Shown: piece by piece, positions 51,924 through 62,068 of the stretch
Layout of the letters: every line of letters starts with the position of its first letter
How positions within the stretch are numbered: the first letter of the stretch is position 1
Assembly: GCF_023502425.1 (NCBI RefSeq)
Contig: NZ_JAMFMA010000001.1
Coordinates: 558,001-622,000 of the forward strand
Length of the DNA: 64,000 nucleotides
Reading direction: 5' to 3'
Source: Flagellimonas spongiicola
GTDB lineage: Bacteria; Bacteroidota; Bacteroidia; Flavobacteriales; Flavobacteriaceae
The notes under the pieces: model-generated
What the model was told of the DNA's origin: nothing
Databases searched by the model: none
What the model saw: only the letters and a program-made list of their open reading frames with translations
Program-made: the position numbers and the translations under genes

Positions 51924-53144
51924 TTATTCCACTAGCTTGCTGATTACCTGAGTCTCACTGTGCAATGTTTTATGCACGGGGCATTTATCCGCTATTTGCA
52001 TGATTCTAGCTTTTTGGTTGTCATCGAGGTCACCTTGCAACTTAATTTCTCTACGGAATGTGTCGATTTTAGCCGATGGATTTTCACAATCCTCACAATC
52101 TTCAGCATGTGATTTACTATATGAAGTATGAACTTCAACGTTGTCCACTGGCCACCCTTTACGACGGGCATACATTTGAATGGTCATGACTGTGCAGGCA
52201 GATAAACCGGCAGATACCAGCTCATATGGGGAAGGACCAAAATCGTTACCACCAAAACTTGTAGGTTCATCTGCAACCATATAATGGTTACCAACCTTCA
52301 TCTGCGTTGTAAACCCATCGTTAGCGTCCAAACTTGCAACCACCTGATGCTTTGTTTTTAAGCCTTTATTGTTCGTTTCCAAATTATCCACGTACCGCTT
52401 GGCCCAACCTGAAATAACCTCGCCAACGTAAAGCGAATCTTCCTTTCTGGTCAACAAATGATCTGCTCCATCCAGAGAAACAAAACTTTTTGGATGGTGT
52501 GCCGCTATGTAGATTTCTTCTGCGTTCTTAATACCAACTGTATCATCTTGGGGCGAATGCAATACCAGTAAAGGTTTGCGCATCGCTTTTGCAGTTTCTG
52601 GGAGGGATTTGGTCTCTAAATCAACGAGGAATTGTTTTTTAATAGTAAAATCCCTTCCACTTAAATTAATTACGGCCTTACCGGTGTTTTCGATTTCTTC
52701 AATACCACTTTGCAACAAATGTTTTACATGGATGGGATTAGCAGGAGCACCAATAGTTGCCACCGCTTTAATGCTGTCGAGTTCAGAGGCGGCAAAGATA
52801 GCTGCCGCTCCACCCAATGAATGTCCAATCATAAGACTTGGCGCGCTGTAATTCTCTTTTAGAAAATTGGCCGCCGCAACCAAATCCTGAACATTCCCTG
52901 AAAAATTTGTATCGGCAAAATCACCATCGCTTTCACCCAATCCCGTAAAATCAAAACGCAAGACCCCAAAACCATGTGAAGTCAACGCTTTTCCAATGTT
53001 TTTAACGGCCAATAGATTTTTATTGCAGGTAAAGCAATGGGCAAATACTGCAAAATTATGTGGATGCTGATCCACTGGTAGTTCCAAACGGCCAATCAAA
53101 GATTGCCCGTCTGCATTTTTAAATGATACTTTTTGAAGACCCAT
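51924..53144 (-). CDS. Bifunctional alpha/beta hydrolase-OsmC fusion
   Basis: A 406-residue two-domain enzyme. Residues about 1-250 form an alpha/beta hydrolase with the nucleophile elbow GHSLGG (in SLMIGHSLGGAA), a late-strand Asp region (HSPQDDTVGI) and catalytic His (DGADHLLTR). Residues about 265-406 form an OsmC domain with its two cysteines (LSACTVMTIQMYARR and IADKCPVHKTL). The extra cysteine-rich stretch CEDCENPSAK lies between strands of the OsmC part. This fused family is known in Bacteroidota, and hydroperoxide or ester substrates are plausible. Confidence 0.93.
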   Translation of the reverse strand: MGLQKVSFKNADGQSLIGRLELPVDQHPHNFAVFAHCFTCNKNLLAVKNIGKALTSHGFGVLRFDFTGLGESDGDFADTNFSGNVQDLVAAANFLKENYSAPSLMIGHSLGGAAAIFAASELDSIKAVATIGAPANPIHVKHLLQSGIEEIENTGKAVINLSGRDFTIKKQFLVDLETKSLPETAKAMRKPLLVLHSPQDDTVGIKNAEEIYIAAHHPKSFVSLDGADHLLTRKEDSLYVGEVISGWAKRYVDNLETNNKGLKTKHQVVASLDANDGFTTQMKVGNHYMVADEPTSFGGNDFGPSPYELVSAGLSACTVMTIQMYARRKGWPVDNVEVHTSYSKSHAEDCEDCENPSAKIDTFRREIKLQGDLDDNQKARIMQIADKCPVHKTLHSETQVISKLVE

Positions 53145-53196
53145 AAGACTGATACATTTAGTTGGTATTCCAATCAGAAGTTATGCGTCTTTGTTT

Positions 53197-53895
53197 TTAA
53201 TCCAAAGGCTCCTTCTTTTTGAATACTTTCCTTAAGTCGGGATTAAAGAAGATTCCTATCTGCCAACGATCAAATACAGCGTTGGTGAACTGGTTTCTGA
53301 GGTAGCCAAATTGTACACTGCTGTTTTCGGTTACATGGATTCCGAGTGCACCATATAATCGGTTTTGACCGAATAAATCGTCCTGTAGATTGATGAACAA
53401 TTCGTCATAAAAATTCAAGAAAAAGGTATCTGTCAAAGGTAAAGTAACCTGAATACGATAGCGCGCTCTATGTTGTGTATCTGTTCTATCCCCAAAATCA
53501 ATAAATCGTTGTTCCAATCTATACCGATGTTCAAAAAGGAACTCCCAGACTTTATTTTTAAGTATGAATTGCTGGAATATTCGATGTTCCTTGCTGTTGG
53601 TTTCATTAGGGAACTCCTCAAAAGTGCCGTCCGTTGAAATAAAACCATAACCTGCAGTTGCAATGGCGTTTGGGTTGATGTGATAATTCAATCCAGTTCT
53701 TAACAACAACTGATTAAAGTTGGATGCGGTCTCATAGAATCGAAATTGTGCTTCTGTATGTACACTGAAGCGCTCAGCAATTTTATTGGTTCCGAAATAC
53801 ATGTACCAGGCGCCCATTTCATTTTCCCCTGGTTGTTGGGCGTGGATTCCACTAGAGGTCACTAGCAGAATTAAAAGAACAATTAACTTCTTCAT
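53197..53895 (-). CDS. DUF2490 outer-membrane-barrel-like protein
   Basis: A 232-residue exported protein (signal ending GIHAQ) of the DUF2490 family. It has alternating amphipathic strands as in outer-membrane barrels: MGAWYMYFGTNKIAERFSVHTEAQFRFYE, EHRIFQQFILKNKVWEFLFEHRYRLEQRF and the final strand RWQIGIFFNPDLRKVF. It is the last gene of a four-gene operon of exported proteins, its start codon overlapping the stop of the BNR-propeller gene. Function is unknown. Confidence 0.85.
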   Translation of the reverse strand: MKKLIVLLILLVTSSGIHAQQPGENEMGAWYMYFGTNKIAERFSVHTEAQFRFYETASNFNQLLLRTGLNYHINPNAIATAGYGFISTDGTFEEFPNETNSKEHRIFQQFILKNKVWEFLFEHRYRLEQRFIDFGDRTDTQHRARYRIQVTLPLTDTFFLNFYDELFINLQDDLFGQNRLYGALGIHVTENSSVQFGYLRNQFTNAVFDRWQIGIFFNPDLRKVFKKKEPLD

Positions 53896-56800
53896 TAGTT
53901 CAATCTAAATTCCTTGGTTTCTTTAAAAGGGGACAAATTTAAGGCTTCAATGGAATCTTTATAGGTTTTCCATTTTTCGTTGAAAAATAAATTGGTTTTA
54001 GCTAAGGCGGTTTTCAATTCGGCTTCCGCAAAATTGACTAATTGTGTTTCTGTATCGGTTAATCCTGTTTGTCTGGTTCCAACATAAAAATTGGCGGTAT
54101 TGATTCTTCTCATTACCGTAATTTCAGGATTCCGCGTTAACCCCTGTCGGGTATCTTCCTTCCCAATAAACAGTGCCATCACGCTATCTATTTCCTTTGT
54201 TATTTCCTTTGATGCTTTAATTTGGTCCGCATAAGCTTCCTTGTCTTTTTCTTTTAATTCCTTTTGGAATTTATTTGCCAACTCCTTGCTTTGGGCTAAT
54301 TGCTTTACAGCATCAGCTGCAGTTTGCGTAAATGCTTCAAGTTTTTTACCTGCATCATATACCGCATTTATTGAACTAGAAGAGGTTTTTATTCTTGGGT
54401 CTGTTTTTACAGTTATGCTCGTAGAATCGATAGCATTCCCTAAATGAACTTTTACCTTGTACGTACCAGGTTTTACGGTTATGCCGCCTCTTTCATTTGT
54501 GTTGGTGCTAATTGTTCTCGACGGGTTATCAGGACCTTTTTCATCCAGTTCCCAATAGATTCTGTGAAAACCAGCTTTTTTTGGAGTCTTTGAACCTAAA
54601 GTTCGGATTAATCGGTCTCCGTCATAAATCTTAAAGAAAATAGAGTCTTTTTTCGCTTTGTCATCGGACTTTTCTGCGTCTTCTTCCTTGTTTTCTTCCT
54701 TTTCTTTGACTTTTTCACCTTCCTTTAAATAATAGGTGATCATGGCGCCTTCCTCTCTATTTGTTCCATTGTATAAGGCATCTCCACCAAATCTACTACC
54801 GGTAGCTTGCTGGTATGCAGCAAGGTAGGCATCAGGGCTTTCGAACAAGGCAACATCCTTTTTCAAAATAGTATTGTCATTGGCCAAAGCTCTTAGCGGT
54901 CGGATGTCGTCCAATACCCATGCAGCTCTTCCGAAGGTTCCCAAAACCAAATCTTGCTCCCTTGGATGAATAATCAAATCCTTCGTGGAAACCGTTGGAA
55001 ATCCAGCGGTCCATTTTTGCCATTTGTTACCTGCGTTCAGCGATACATAAAGACCATCATCTGTTCCAAGAAACATGAGATTTGGATTTGCCGAATCTTC
55101 CACAATCGACAAAGCATAACTTTCCACATCATTTTCATCTACAATTCGGGTCCAAGTTTTTCCGTAATCCTTAGTGCGATAGGCATATGGCGTATAATTG
55201 AAACGTCTGTAATCATTAGCAATTAATAAAGCTTCACCGCGATTGGTTTTGGATGCCTTTATTTGCGGTATCCAGCTACCCTTGGGTAGACCCTTGATAT
55301 TATTTGTTACTTCCGTCCAGGCATTTCCTCCATTTTGAGTGTAGTGAACGCGACCATCGTCTGTGGCAACCCAAAGCATATCCCGTTCCACTGGTGATGC
55401 TTCAATAACGAGTATGGTACAATAGTTTTCTGCTCCGGTGGCATCCATGGTCAACCCGCCACTCTCGCTTTGTTTTTGTTTGGATTTGTCGTTGGTGGTC
55501 AAGTCGGGTGAAATGACTTTCCATGTTAGGCCTTTATCCGTGGATTTATGCACAAATTGACTTCCAAAGTATACGGTGCTATTATCAAATGGATCTTGTC
55601 CAATTCCTGCATTCCAATTAAATCGAAGTCTGGTGGTTTCATCTGGCGGGGTAGGGCGAACGATATAATTGTTTCCTGTTTTCCAATCGTAACGTGAGAC
55701 AAAACCTTGTTGACTCATGGCATACCCAAATTGATTATTGTCCAAATCTGGTACAACATCAAATCCGTCGCCAAATGCGATTTCCTGCCAGTAATCATTT
55801 CGGATGCCTTGGTACTTCCAGACATAGGCTGGTCCTCTCCAAGAGCCATTATCCTGCATACCTCCATAAACATTGTATGGGTATTCGTTATCAACATTGA
55901 TATGATAGAATTGTGCCAATGGAAGATTCCCAACAAATCGCCAAGTCTTTCCTCCGTCTTTGGTGATATTCATTCCACCATCATTGCCATCAATCATAAA
56001 TTGACCGTTTTCCGGATGTATCCACCACGCATGATGATCAGGGTGCACACCATTATCAACTTGATAGGCTGGCATCAATTGCGTAAAGTTTTTTCCGCCA
56101 TCTTCAGAAACATTCACGTAGGTAAATATGGAAAACACTCGATTTTCATTTTGAGAATCCACATAAATTTCAGAATAATAAAATGGTCTATTACCAATGT
56201 CATTTTTATCGTTGATTTTTTCCCATTTGGAACCGCCATCATCTGATCTATACAACGCATTCTTTTTGGCTTCCACCAACGCGTAGATTACATTGGGTTT
56301 GTTTCTAGCTATCGCAATGCCAATCCTTCCCAAATCACCTTTTGGAAATCCATCATCTGGAGACACTTTTTTCCAATTGTCACCACCATCATGTGTAATG
56401 TACAATCCACTACCTGAGCCACCTGACTTAAAAAACCAAGGGTCCCTTTTATGTTCCCACATGGCCGCAATCAATTTGTTCGGGTTGGAAGGGTCCATGA
56501 CCAAATCCCCAATCCCTGTTTTATTATTCACAAAAAGAATCTTGGACCAGGTTTTGCCGCCATCTGAGGTTTTGAATACACCTCTTTCGGGATGTTCCCC
56601 CCAGGGAGAACCGATTGCCCCGGCATATACTACATCTGGATTTGTAGGGTCAATTACAACGCGATGGATATGCCTTGTTTTTTCCAATCCCATAGATTTC
56701 CATGATTTTCCGCCATCCAACGATTTATAAATTCCATAACCGCCATTTAGACTGTTTCTGGGATTACCTTCCCCAGTACCTGCCCAAATTACGGATGGAT

Positions 56801-57089
56801 TGGATTGCTGTATGGCAATTGCCCCAATCGAACCAGTGACTTCTTTTTCAAAAACAGGCTCCCATTTAATGCCGCCTGATGTTGATTTCCAAATACCTCC
56901 AGAAGCCGTACCCACGTACATTATATCAGGGTTGTCATTTACCACATCAATGGCCGTAACCCTTCCGCTCATTCCTGCAGGACCTATGTTTCGAGGTTTC
57001 ATGTCCTGTATCATTTCCATATTGAATTCCTGGGCACATACCATCGATGTTAAAAACAATAACATCAGGGAAAATAAATTCTTGATCAT
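53895..57089 (-). CDS. Secreted BNR/sortilin-type propeller protein
   Basis: A 1,064-residue exported protein (signal LLFLTSMVCAQ) dominated by BNR/VPS10-like beta-propeller repeats, seen as recurring S-x-D-G-G-x-x-W units: TSGGIKWEPV, SLDGGKSWKSM, TSDGGKTWSKI, THDGGDNWKKV, SDDGGSKWEKI, TKDGGKTWRFV and others. A C-terminal part (about 780-1064) has an acidic/Lys-rich linker (KVKEKEENKEEDAEKSDDKAKK) and helical regions. I chose ATG 57089 to place the signal at the start. It lies between an amidohydrolase and DUF2490 in one operon. A surface enzyme or binding role is likely; no active site is named. Confidence 0.9.
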   Translation of the reverse strand: MIKNLFSLMLLFLTSMVCAQEFNMEMIQDMKPRNIGPAGMSGRVTAIDVVNDNPDIMYVGTASGGIWKSTSGGIKWEPVFEKEVTGSIGAIAIQQSNPSVIWAGTGEGNPRNSLNGGYGIYKSLDGGKSWKSMGLEKTRHIHRVVIDPTNPDVVYAGAIGSPWGEHPERGVFKTSDGGKTWSKILFVNNKTGIGDLVMDPSNPNKLIAAMWEHKRDPWFFKSGGSGSGLYITHDGGDNWKKVSPDDGFPKGDLGRIGIAIARNKPNVIYALVEAKKNALYRSDDGGSKWEKINDKNDIGNRPFYYSEIYVDSQNENRVFSIFTYVNVSEDGGKNFTQLMPAYQVDNGVHPDHHAWWIHPENGQFMIDGNDGGMNITKDGGKTWRFVGNLPLAQFYHINVDNEYPYNVYGGMQDNGSWRGPAYVWKYQGIRNDYWQEIAFGDGFDVVPDLDNNQFGYAMSQQGFVSRYDWKTGNNYIVRPTPPDETTRLRFNWNAGIGQDPFDNSTVYFGSQFVHKSTDKGLTWKVISPDLTTNDKSKQKQSESGGLTMDATGAENYCTILVIEASPVERDMLWVATDDGRVHYTQNGGNAWTEVTNNIKGLPKGSWIPQIKASKTNRGEALLIANDYRRFNYTPYAYRTKDYGKTWTRIVDENDVESYALSIVEDSANPNLMFLGTDDGLYVSLNAGNKWQKWTAGFPTVSTKDLIIHPREQDLVLGTFGRAAWVLDDIRPLRALANDNTILKKDVALFESPDAYLAAYQQATGSRFGGDALYNGTNREEGAMITYYLKEGEKVKEKEENKEEDAEKSDDKAKKDSIFFKIYDGDRLIRTLGSKTPKKAGFHRIYWELDEKGPDNPSRTISTNTNERGGITVKPGTYKVKVHLGNAIDSTSITVKTDPRIKTSSSSINAVYDAGKKLEAFTQTAADAVKQLAQSKELANKFQKELKEKDKEAYADQIKASKEITKEIDSVMALFIGKEDTRQGLTRNPEITVMRRINTANFYVGTRQTGLTDTETQLVNFAEAELKTALAKTNLFFNEKWKTYKDSIEALNLSPFKETKEFRLN

Positions 57090-57136
57090 TTTGGTGTATT
57101 TAATTTTTCGTGTTTTGATTAATGATAGTTTCATTT

Positions 57137-58513
57137 CTAGTTTTGAGCAGCATGGTCCGCTATGGAAGCCAATTTGGTATCAATGGCTTGCTTATCTATT
57201 ACTTTACCTTGAACAATAACCGCGGTAATCTGTTTTAAGTTTTCCAAGTTTTCCAACGGATTGGCATCTAGGACTACCATATCTGCTGCCAGACCTTCTT
57301 TTAGGTCTCCAAATTCATCCGTAAGTTCTAAATAACGCGCTGGATTTATGGTTCCGCTTTGTAAAATCTCCAAGGGGGTCAATCCTGCCCGTTCCATTCC
57401 CGCAATTTCGTGATGAATGGAAAAACCAGGTACATTATACAATTGTGGAGCATCAGATCCCAAAAGAATACCAAGTCCATTTTCTTGAAGGCTTTTCAAT
57501 AGTTGTTTTCGAATACTGATAAATTTCTCCCATTGGGATGTGTCAAATCCGGATTCTGGTCCTGTTGTTGAAATTTTTATATCCCTCCATTGATTCAAGG
57601 TAGTGGTTGGCATATACTTCATTTCAGGTTGTTGTAACAAAGTATCAGCAGGTATAGGTGCAAACCAACGCTCAAAAAGACTCTGGGTAGGTACTATCCA
57701 CACCTTATGTTCTTTGGAAAGTGCCACCAGATCTGCAATTTTTGTAGTATCTGCATGTTGGGTAAAATTGTATCCAAAAAAGCCATTGTCAGCTGGGTTC
57801 AGATTCTTGCTTTCGGGTACCAATCCTTCTAAAAAACCATCGATATGATCAATAGTGGCAAAATTACTTTTCAGTGCGTGCTCAATTCCAACATTGACAG
57901 GGACATGTCCGGCAAAAGGTATGTTTACCTCATGCGCTGTTTTGGCCAGTGCATCAAACACAGGACGTCTAATCCCAGGATGGATTTTTAAAAAATCATA
58001 TCCATCTTTTTTGTACGCCTTTACCTTAGCTATCGCTTCTTCTTCGGAGGTAACCGTAAGACCATTCATTGACGGACTGCTAGTGAATATTCTAGGCCCA
58101 AGGGTTTCACCAGATTTGACTTTTTCGCGAAGTTCCAAATGAATAGGTGCACCCAACATTCCACGAATAGTAGTGATACCGTTTGATAAATAAAGAAAAA
58201 GTGTTTCTTCCATGCGTTCCGCCGAGGTGGTTGCCGGTGGAATATGTGCATGCATTTCTGCCAGCCCCGGAATTACATATTTACCAGTGCCATCAATGGA
58301 TTCATTGAAGTTAGCTGCATTTAATTGCACATCAGAAATCAGTTTGATCCTACCAGAGTCAATGACAATGGATTGTGCTGGAATTACAGCACCATTGTTC
58401 ACATTAATGAGGTTGATATTTCGGACCAATAAATCACCGCTAATCCTATTCTCTTGCGCTTGATTGCAGCTCGTAGCGATAACGGCTAATACCAGAACAA
58501 TTAGTTTTTTCAT
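57137..58513 (-). CDS. Amidohydrolase-family lipoprotein
   Basis: A 458-residue metal-dependent hydrolase of the amidohydrolase superfamily. A lipoprotein signal (VLAVIATSC, Cys16) marks it as exported. Metal-ligand motifs are H-x-H in AEMHAHIPP, HVP in FAGHVPVNV, HIDGF and the late Asp in LLGSDAPQL. The composite domain starts VRNINLINVNNGAVIPAQSIVIDSGRI and ends ADMVVLDANPLENLENLKQITAVIVQGK. The nearest functional guesses are imidazolonepropionase or prolidase-like enzymes acting on peptides, but the substrate is unknown. It is second in the operon, 35 bp after the larger amidohydrolase. Confidence 0.9.
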   Translation of the reverse strand: MKKLIVLVLAVIATSCNQAQENRISGDLLVRNINLINVNNGAVIPAQSIVIDSGRIKLISDVQLNAANFNESIDGTGKYVIPGLAEMHAHIPPATTSAERMEETLFLYLSNGITTIRGMLGAPIHLELREKVKSGETLGPRIFTSSPSMNGLTVTSEEEAIAKVKAYKKDGYDFLKIHPGIRRPVFDALAKTAHEVNIPFAGHVPVNVGIEHALKSNFATIDHIDGFLEGLVPESKNLNPADNGFFGYNFTQHADTTKIADLVALSKEHKVWIVPTQSLFERWFAPIPADTLLQQPEMKYMPTTTLNQWRDIKISTTGPESGFDTSQWEKFISIRKQLLKSLQENGLGILLGSDAPQLYNVPGFSIHHEIAGMERAGLTPLEILQSGTINPARYLELTDEFGDLKEGLAADMVVLDANPLENLENLKQITAVIVQGKVIDKQAIDTKLASIADHAAQN

Positions 58514-58548
58514 AGGGTTATATCGTTTCGAAGGTTGTCAAAAATGGA

Positions 58549-61500
58549 TTAGTTATGCCCAATGTGACATCCGCATCCTGGTCTCATGAAACTCTGTGCT
58601 GTCTCATGCCATGGAAAGGCTGCGTTGTATTTATTGTTTTCCCACCAGAATTGGGTTCGTTCCTGTTCTGTGTTTCCAATTTCATTCATTGTGGCCGCAT
58701 CAAACAAGCGTCCATTCACCATGGTGTATTTCACGGTCTCCGTGTTTCGTATATCTTCTAGTGGATTTTTATCCAGGACTATTAAGTCCGCCAGTTTGCC
58801 CACTTTTAATGAACCGATATCCGCACCAGCGCCAATATAATTTGCACCGTTTATTGTGGCCACTTGTAATGCCTGTAAATTGGTCAATCCGCCTTGATGC
58901 AGCAACCACAACTCCCAATGTGCACCCAGTCCTTGCAATTGTCCATGAGCCCCTAAATTGAGTTTTACACCTTCATTGTTTAAGGCTGTCGCCGTTTTCG
59001 AAACCAAGATGTGTCCATTTTCATATTCTTCATCGGGAATCATGGTACGATAACGAGATCGCGCATCAACCAAACCTCTTGGCGTAAAATTCAAAAGACG
59101 CTCGTTTTCCCAGATTTTATCCTTTTGATAAAACCAATACTCCCCATTCATTCCGCCGTAATTAACGACCAATGTTGGGGTATACCCAGATTTACTTGTT
59201 TTCCATAACTCCACAACATCTTTATAAACTGGTGCTACAGGAATATTGTGCTCCACTCCTGTATGTCCATCCATAATCATGGTCATATTGTGATAGAAGG
59301 TAGAACCTCCCTCGGGAACCACGTTGATACCTAATTCGCGTGCAGCTTGCATGACTTGCTGCCGTTGATCACGTCTCGGTTGATTGTAACTTTTAACGGA
59401 TTTCGCACCAAAAGCCTTTGTTCTTCGAATAGCAGAACGCGCATCCTCGAGCTTATTGATTACCGCTTTAAAATCTCCGTCGGCACCATATAAAATGATT
59501 CCGGTTGAGTAGACTCTTGGCCCCACCATTTCACCGCTCTTTATTAATTCCGACATGGCGAAAATCGATTCCGTATTGGCTGACGGATCATGAGAGGTTG
59601 TTACACCGAATGCAAGATTTGCGTAGAGTTGCCAATGTTTTTGCGTTGTTAAACCATATCGAAATCCACCAATATGTGCATGGGCATCCACTATCCCGGG
59701 CATAATGGTCTTTCCGGAAACATCATATACCTTGGCGTTTGATGGTACATTGATCTCATTAGAATTGCCAAGATATTCAATACGGTTTTCGTTGACTACG
59801 ATTGTGCCATTTTCAATGATCTCATCGCCTTCCATAGTTATGATCCTGGCATTGGTAAATGCAATTCGTCCCGAAGGTTTATGGGTTTTGGAAACCAGTC
59901 CGATTTTTGTTCCTACACTATCAATCTTGGCCGCCTTCTCAGGAGATCCTGGTAAGTAGGTATACTTGTCTTTGACCTCATTGGCAAAATATTCATCCCC
60001 TAAAGTCCAGAAGATTTTTTGACTATCATTAGACCAATGCAAATTGATACCGGCATCTTTTGAAATTTGTGACACAGGAACATACTTGGTGTTTTTGTCC
60101 AAATCAATTTCTTTCCCATTAAGTATCAAAGGGGCAATATATGCTTTGTGCAGATGCGTAAATGCAATCCATTCATTGTTTGGACTCGGGACCAATCTAT
60201 TGGCATATTTTGATTTTACATGGATTTTCTTATCCATACCATTTAGGTCTACGGATTTGAGCTGTTTTGTTAGACTTCCAAAATAGGTGCCACCTGTTTG
60301 ATAGAAAATTCGTTTTCCATCCTTTGTGAACATGGGATATTCTCCTTCATCAGCTACGCGTTTTACATTGGATCCATTTGAATCCATAGTATAAATACCT
60401 GTGTTTTTTGCGAAACTTCGCCCTTGGTCGTTGTTTCCAGGTTCTTTTCTATAGGTTATCTTCTTTCCATCTTGACTGAAAGCAGGCGTTCTGTAAATAC
60501 CCTTTTCTTTGCTTAGTTGAACAGGCATGCCTCCATTGGCGGAAATTTTGAATATGGACCCTAATTGTTCATCGTTCCAAGTAACATAGACAATGTTTTT
60601 CCCATCTGGAGAAAAAGCGGGCTCAAATTCGTAATCAGAAGCAGTTGTAAGTCGTTTTGGCTTCCCATTGGGTAGTTTCTTCGACCAAAGATGCCCAAGT
60701 GCATTGAAAACCAAAGTTTTTTGATCAGGTGAGGTCACCGCTTGTCGAATTACTTTTGCTGTAAATTGTTCCGGGGCAACAGGAGAATCCACTCGTAGGG
60801 TTTCTGCAATTTTAATATCAGCGTCAACAGTGAACGGAATGTTTGTTACTTGCTGGGTATCAATATTTATTTTATGGATTTTACCTTTATTCCAAAACAC
60901 GATTTCTTTTCCATTTGGCATCCAATCAAAATTGGGGTAGACACCAAATATTGCCCATGCTTCTTGTTGATCTTTATTCAGATTGTCCAATAGCGGCCAT
61001 TCTTCCCCCGTTGTTAGGTCATGTAAAAACAAAACTGTTTTGGTTCTCACCCGTTTGATAAAGGCCAATAAATTGCCATTGGGACTGACTTGGGGTCTAG
61101 CAGCGCCTCCAGGACCACCCGTAATAGTTTCCGTTTTACCAGTTTCAAAATCATATCTTTTGATCACATAGATTTGCTTGTTGGGATCCTTGTTGTACTG
61201 AAAAAAACCGCCTGGGTAGACGTCTTCACTGTAATACAAATACCTGCCATCATTGGAAACACAAGGCTCGTTTACATCTTGTTGGTCATTTTTCCGCTTG
61301 GTCAATTGCAAACCGCTTCCTCCAGTGATGTGATATTGCCAAATTTCTCCAGCTCCTAGAGACCTTTGTGAAGTATAATGTTTACGTGCAACCAAATAGT
61401 CCCCATTAGGCATCCAATACGAATTATTCAATAGTCTAAATGTCTCTTTGGTAACTTGTTTAGCGTCCGAGCCATCATTATTCATCACCCAGATATTATC

Positions 61501-61842
61501 GCCTCCGCCAGCATCGCTGGTAAAGGAGATTTTGTTGCCATCAGGACTGAATCGTGGTTGAATTTCGAAAGGGATTCCAGTTCGTAAAACCTTAGCTTTC
61601 CCCCCTGAAACAGGCATAGTGTAAATATCCCCCATAAGGTCGAAGACAATTTGTGTGCCATCAGGGCTTACATCCAGATTCATCCATGTACCTTCGTCTG
61701 TGGAAAATTTATGGGAAGTATAGTTAAAGTCGCCAGGAGGATTGGAGACATCCCATTTGTCATCTTCTTTTTTTTGGTCTTTTTCTTGGGCGTGGAAGGT
61801 AATTGATGCCAACAGCAACAATACGAGGTAATGGTATTTCAT
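58549..61842 (-). CDS. TolB-like propeller fused to an amidohydrolase domain, secreted
   Basis: A 1,097-residue exported protein (signal ending ITFHAQ). The N-terminal two-thirds carry TolB/PD40 propeller repeats (LDVSPDGTQIVFDL, RFSPDGNKISFTSDAGG, QVSPNGNLLAFI, AFSPDGKNIVYVT). From about residue 680 an amidohydrolase domain follows, with GIVDAHAHIGGFRYG, SHDPSANTESIFA, a central His (GVEHNIPV), NLGAHGQLQGLG and ADLIVLDKNPLEDIRN. The extreme C-terminus ends RPGCGCHIGHN, an unusual Cys/His cluster. First gene of the operon with the second amidohydrolase, the BNR propeller and DUF2490. A role in peptide degradation outside the cell is inferred. Confidence 0.92.
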   Translation of the reverse strand: MKYHYLVLLLLASITFHAQEKDQKKEDDKWDVSNPPGDFNYTSHKFSTDEGTWMNLDVSPDGTQIVFDLMGDIYTMPVSGGKAKVLRTGIPFEIQPRFSPDGNKISFTSDAGGGDNIWVMNNDGSDAKQVTKETFRLLNNSYWMPNGDYLVARKHYTSQRSLGAGEIWQYHITGGSGLQLTKRKNDQQDVNEPCVSNDGRYLYYSEDVYPGGFFQYNKDPNKQIYVIKRYDFETGKTETITGGPGGAARPQVSPNGNLLAFIKRVRTKTVLFLHDLTTGEEWPLLDNLNKDQQEAWAIFGVYPNFDWMPNGKEIVFWNKGKIHKINIDTQQVTNIPFTVDADIKIAETLRVDSPVAPEQFTAKVIRQAVTSPDQKTLVFNALGHLWSKKLPNGKPKRLTTASDYEFEPAFSPDGKNIVYVTWNDEQLGSIFKISANGGMPVQLSKEKGIYRTPAFSQDGKKITYRKEPGNNDQGRSFAKNTGIYTMDSNGSNVKRVADEGEYPMFTKDGKRIFYQTGGTYFGSLTKQLKSVDLNGMDKKIHVKSKYANRLVPSPNNEWIAFTHLHKAYIAPLILNGKEIDLDKNTKYVPVSQISKDAGINLHWSNDSQKIFWTLGDEYFANEVKDKYTYLPGSPEKAAKIDSVGTKIGLVSKTHKPSGRIAFTNARIITMEGDEIIENGTIVVNENRIEYLGNSNEINVPSNAKVYDVSGKTIMPGIVDAHAHIGGFRYGLTTQKHWQLYANLAFGVTTSHDPSANTESIFAMSELIKSGEMVGPRVYSTGIILYGADGDFKAVINKLEDARSAIRRTKAFGAKSVKSYNQPRRDQRQQVMQAARELGINVVPEGGSTFYHNMTMIMDGHTGVEHNIPVAPVYKDVVELWKTSKSGYTPTLVVNYGGMNGEYWFYQKDKIWENERLLNFTPRGLVDARSRYRTMIPDEEYENGHILVSKTATALNNEGVKLNLGAHGQLQGLGAHWELWLLHQGGLTNLQALQVATINGANYIGAGADIGSLKVGKLADLIVLDKNPLEDIRNTETVKYTMVNGRLFDAATMNEIGNTEQERTQFWWENNKYNAAFPWHETAQSFMRPGCGCHIGHN

Positions 61843-62068
61843 TTTCGGTTCAATTAGTCAGTTAAAGATACCAAAATAGGCAAGGGGATTTCTTAAAGGC
61901 TTGTTAAGGAAAAAAACCGAGTTGTTTTTAGGCGAAAATAGACGAATTAGAAGATTGAAAACATTGAAATGTCATTGATTTTTAGGAAGTTAAGTTGAAA
62001 ATTACCATATTTAAAGGTCTTCCCCCTATTTACAGTACTGATTTTCACCAATTCTAACTCAAACTACA

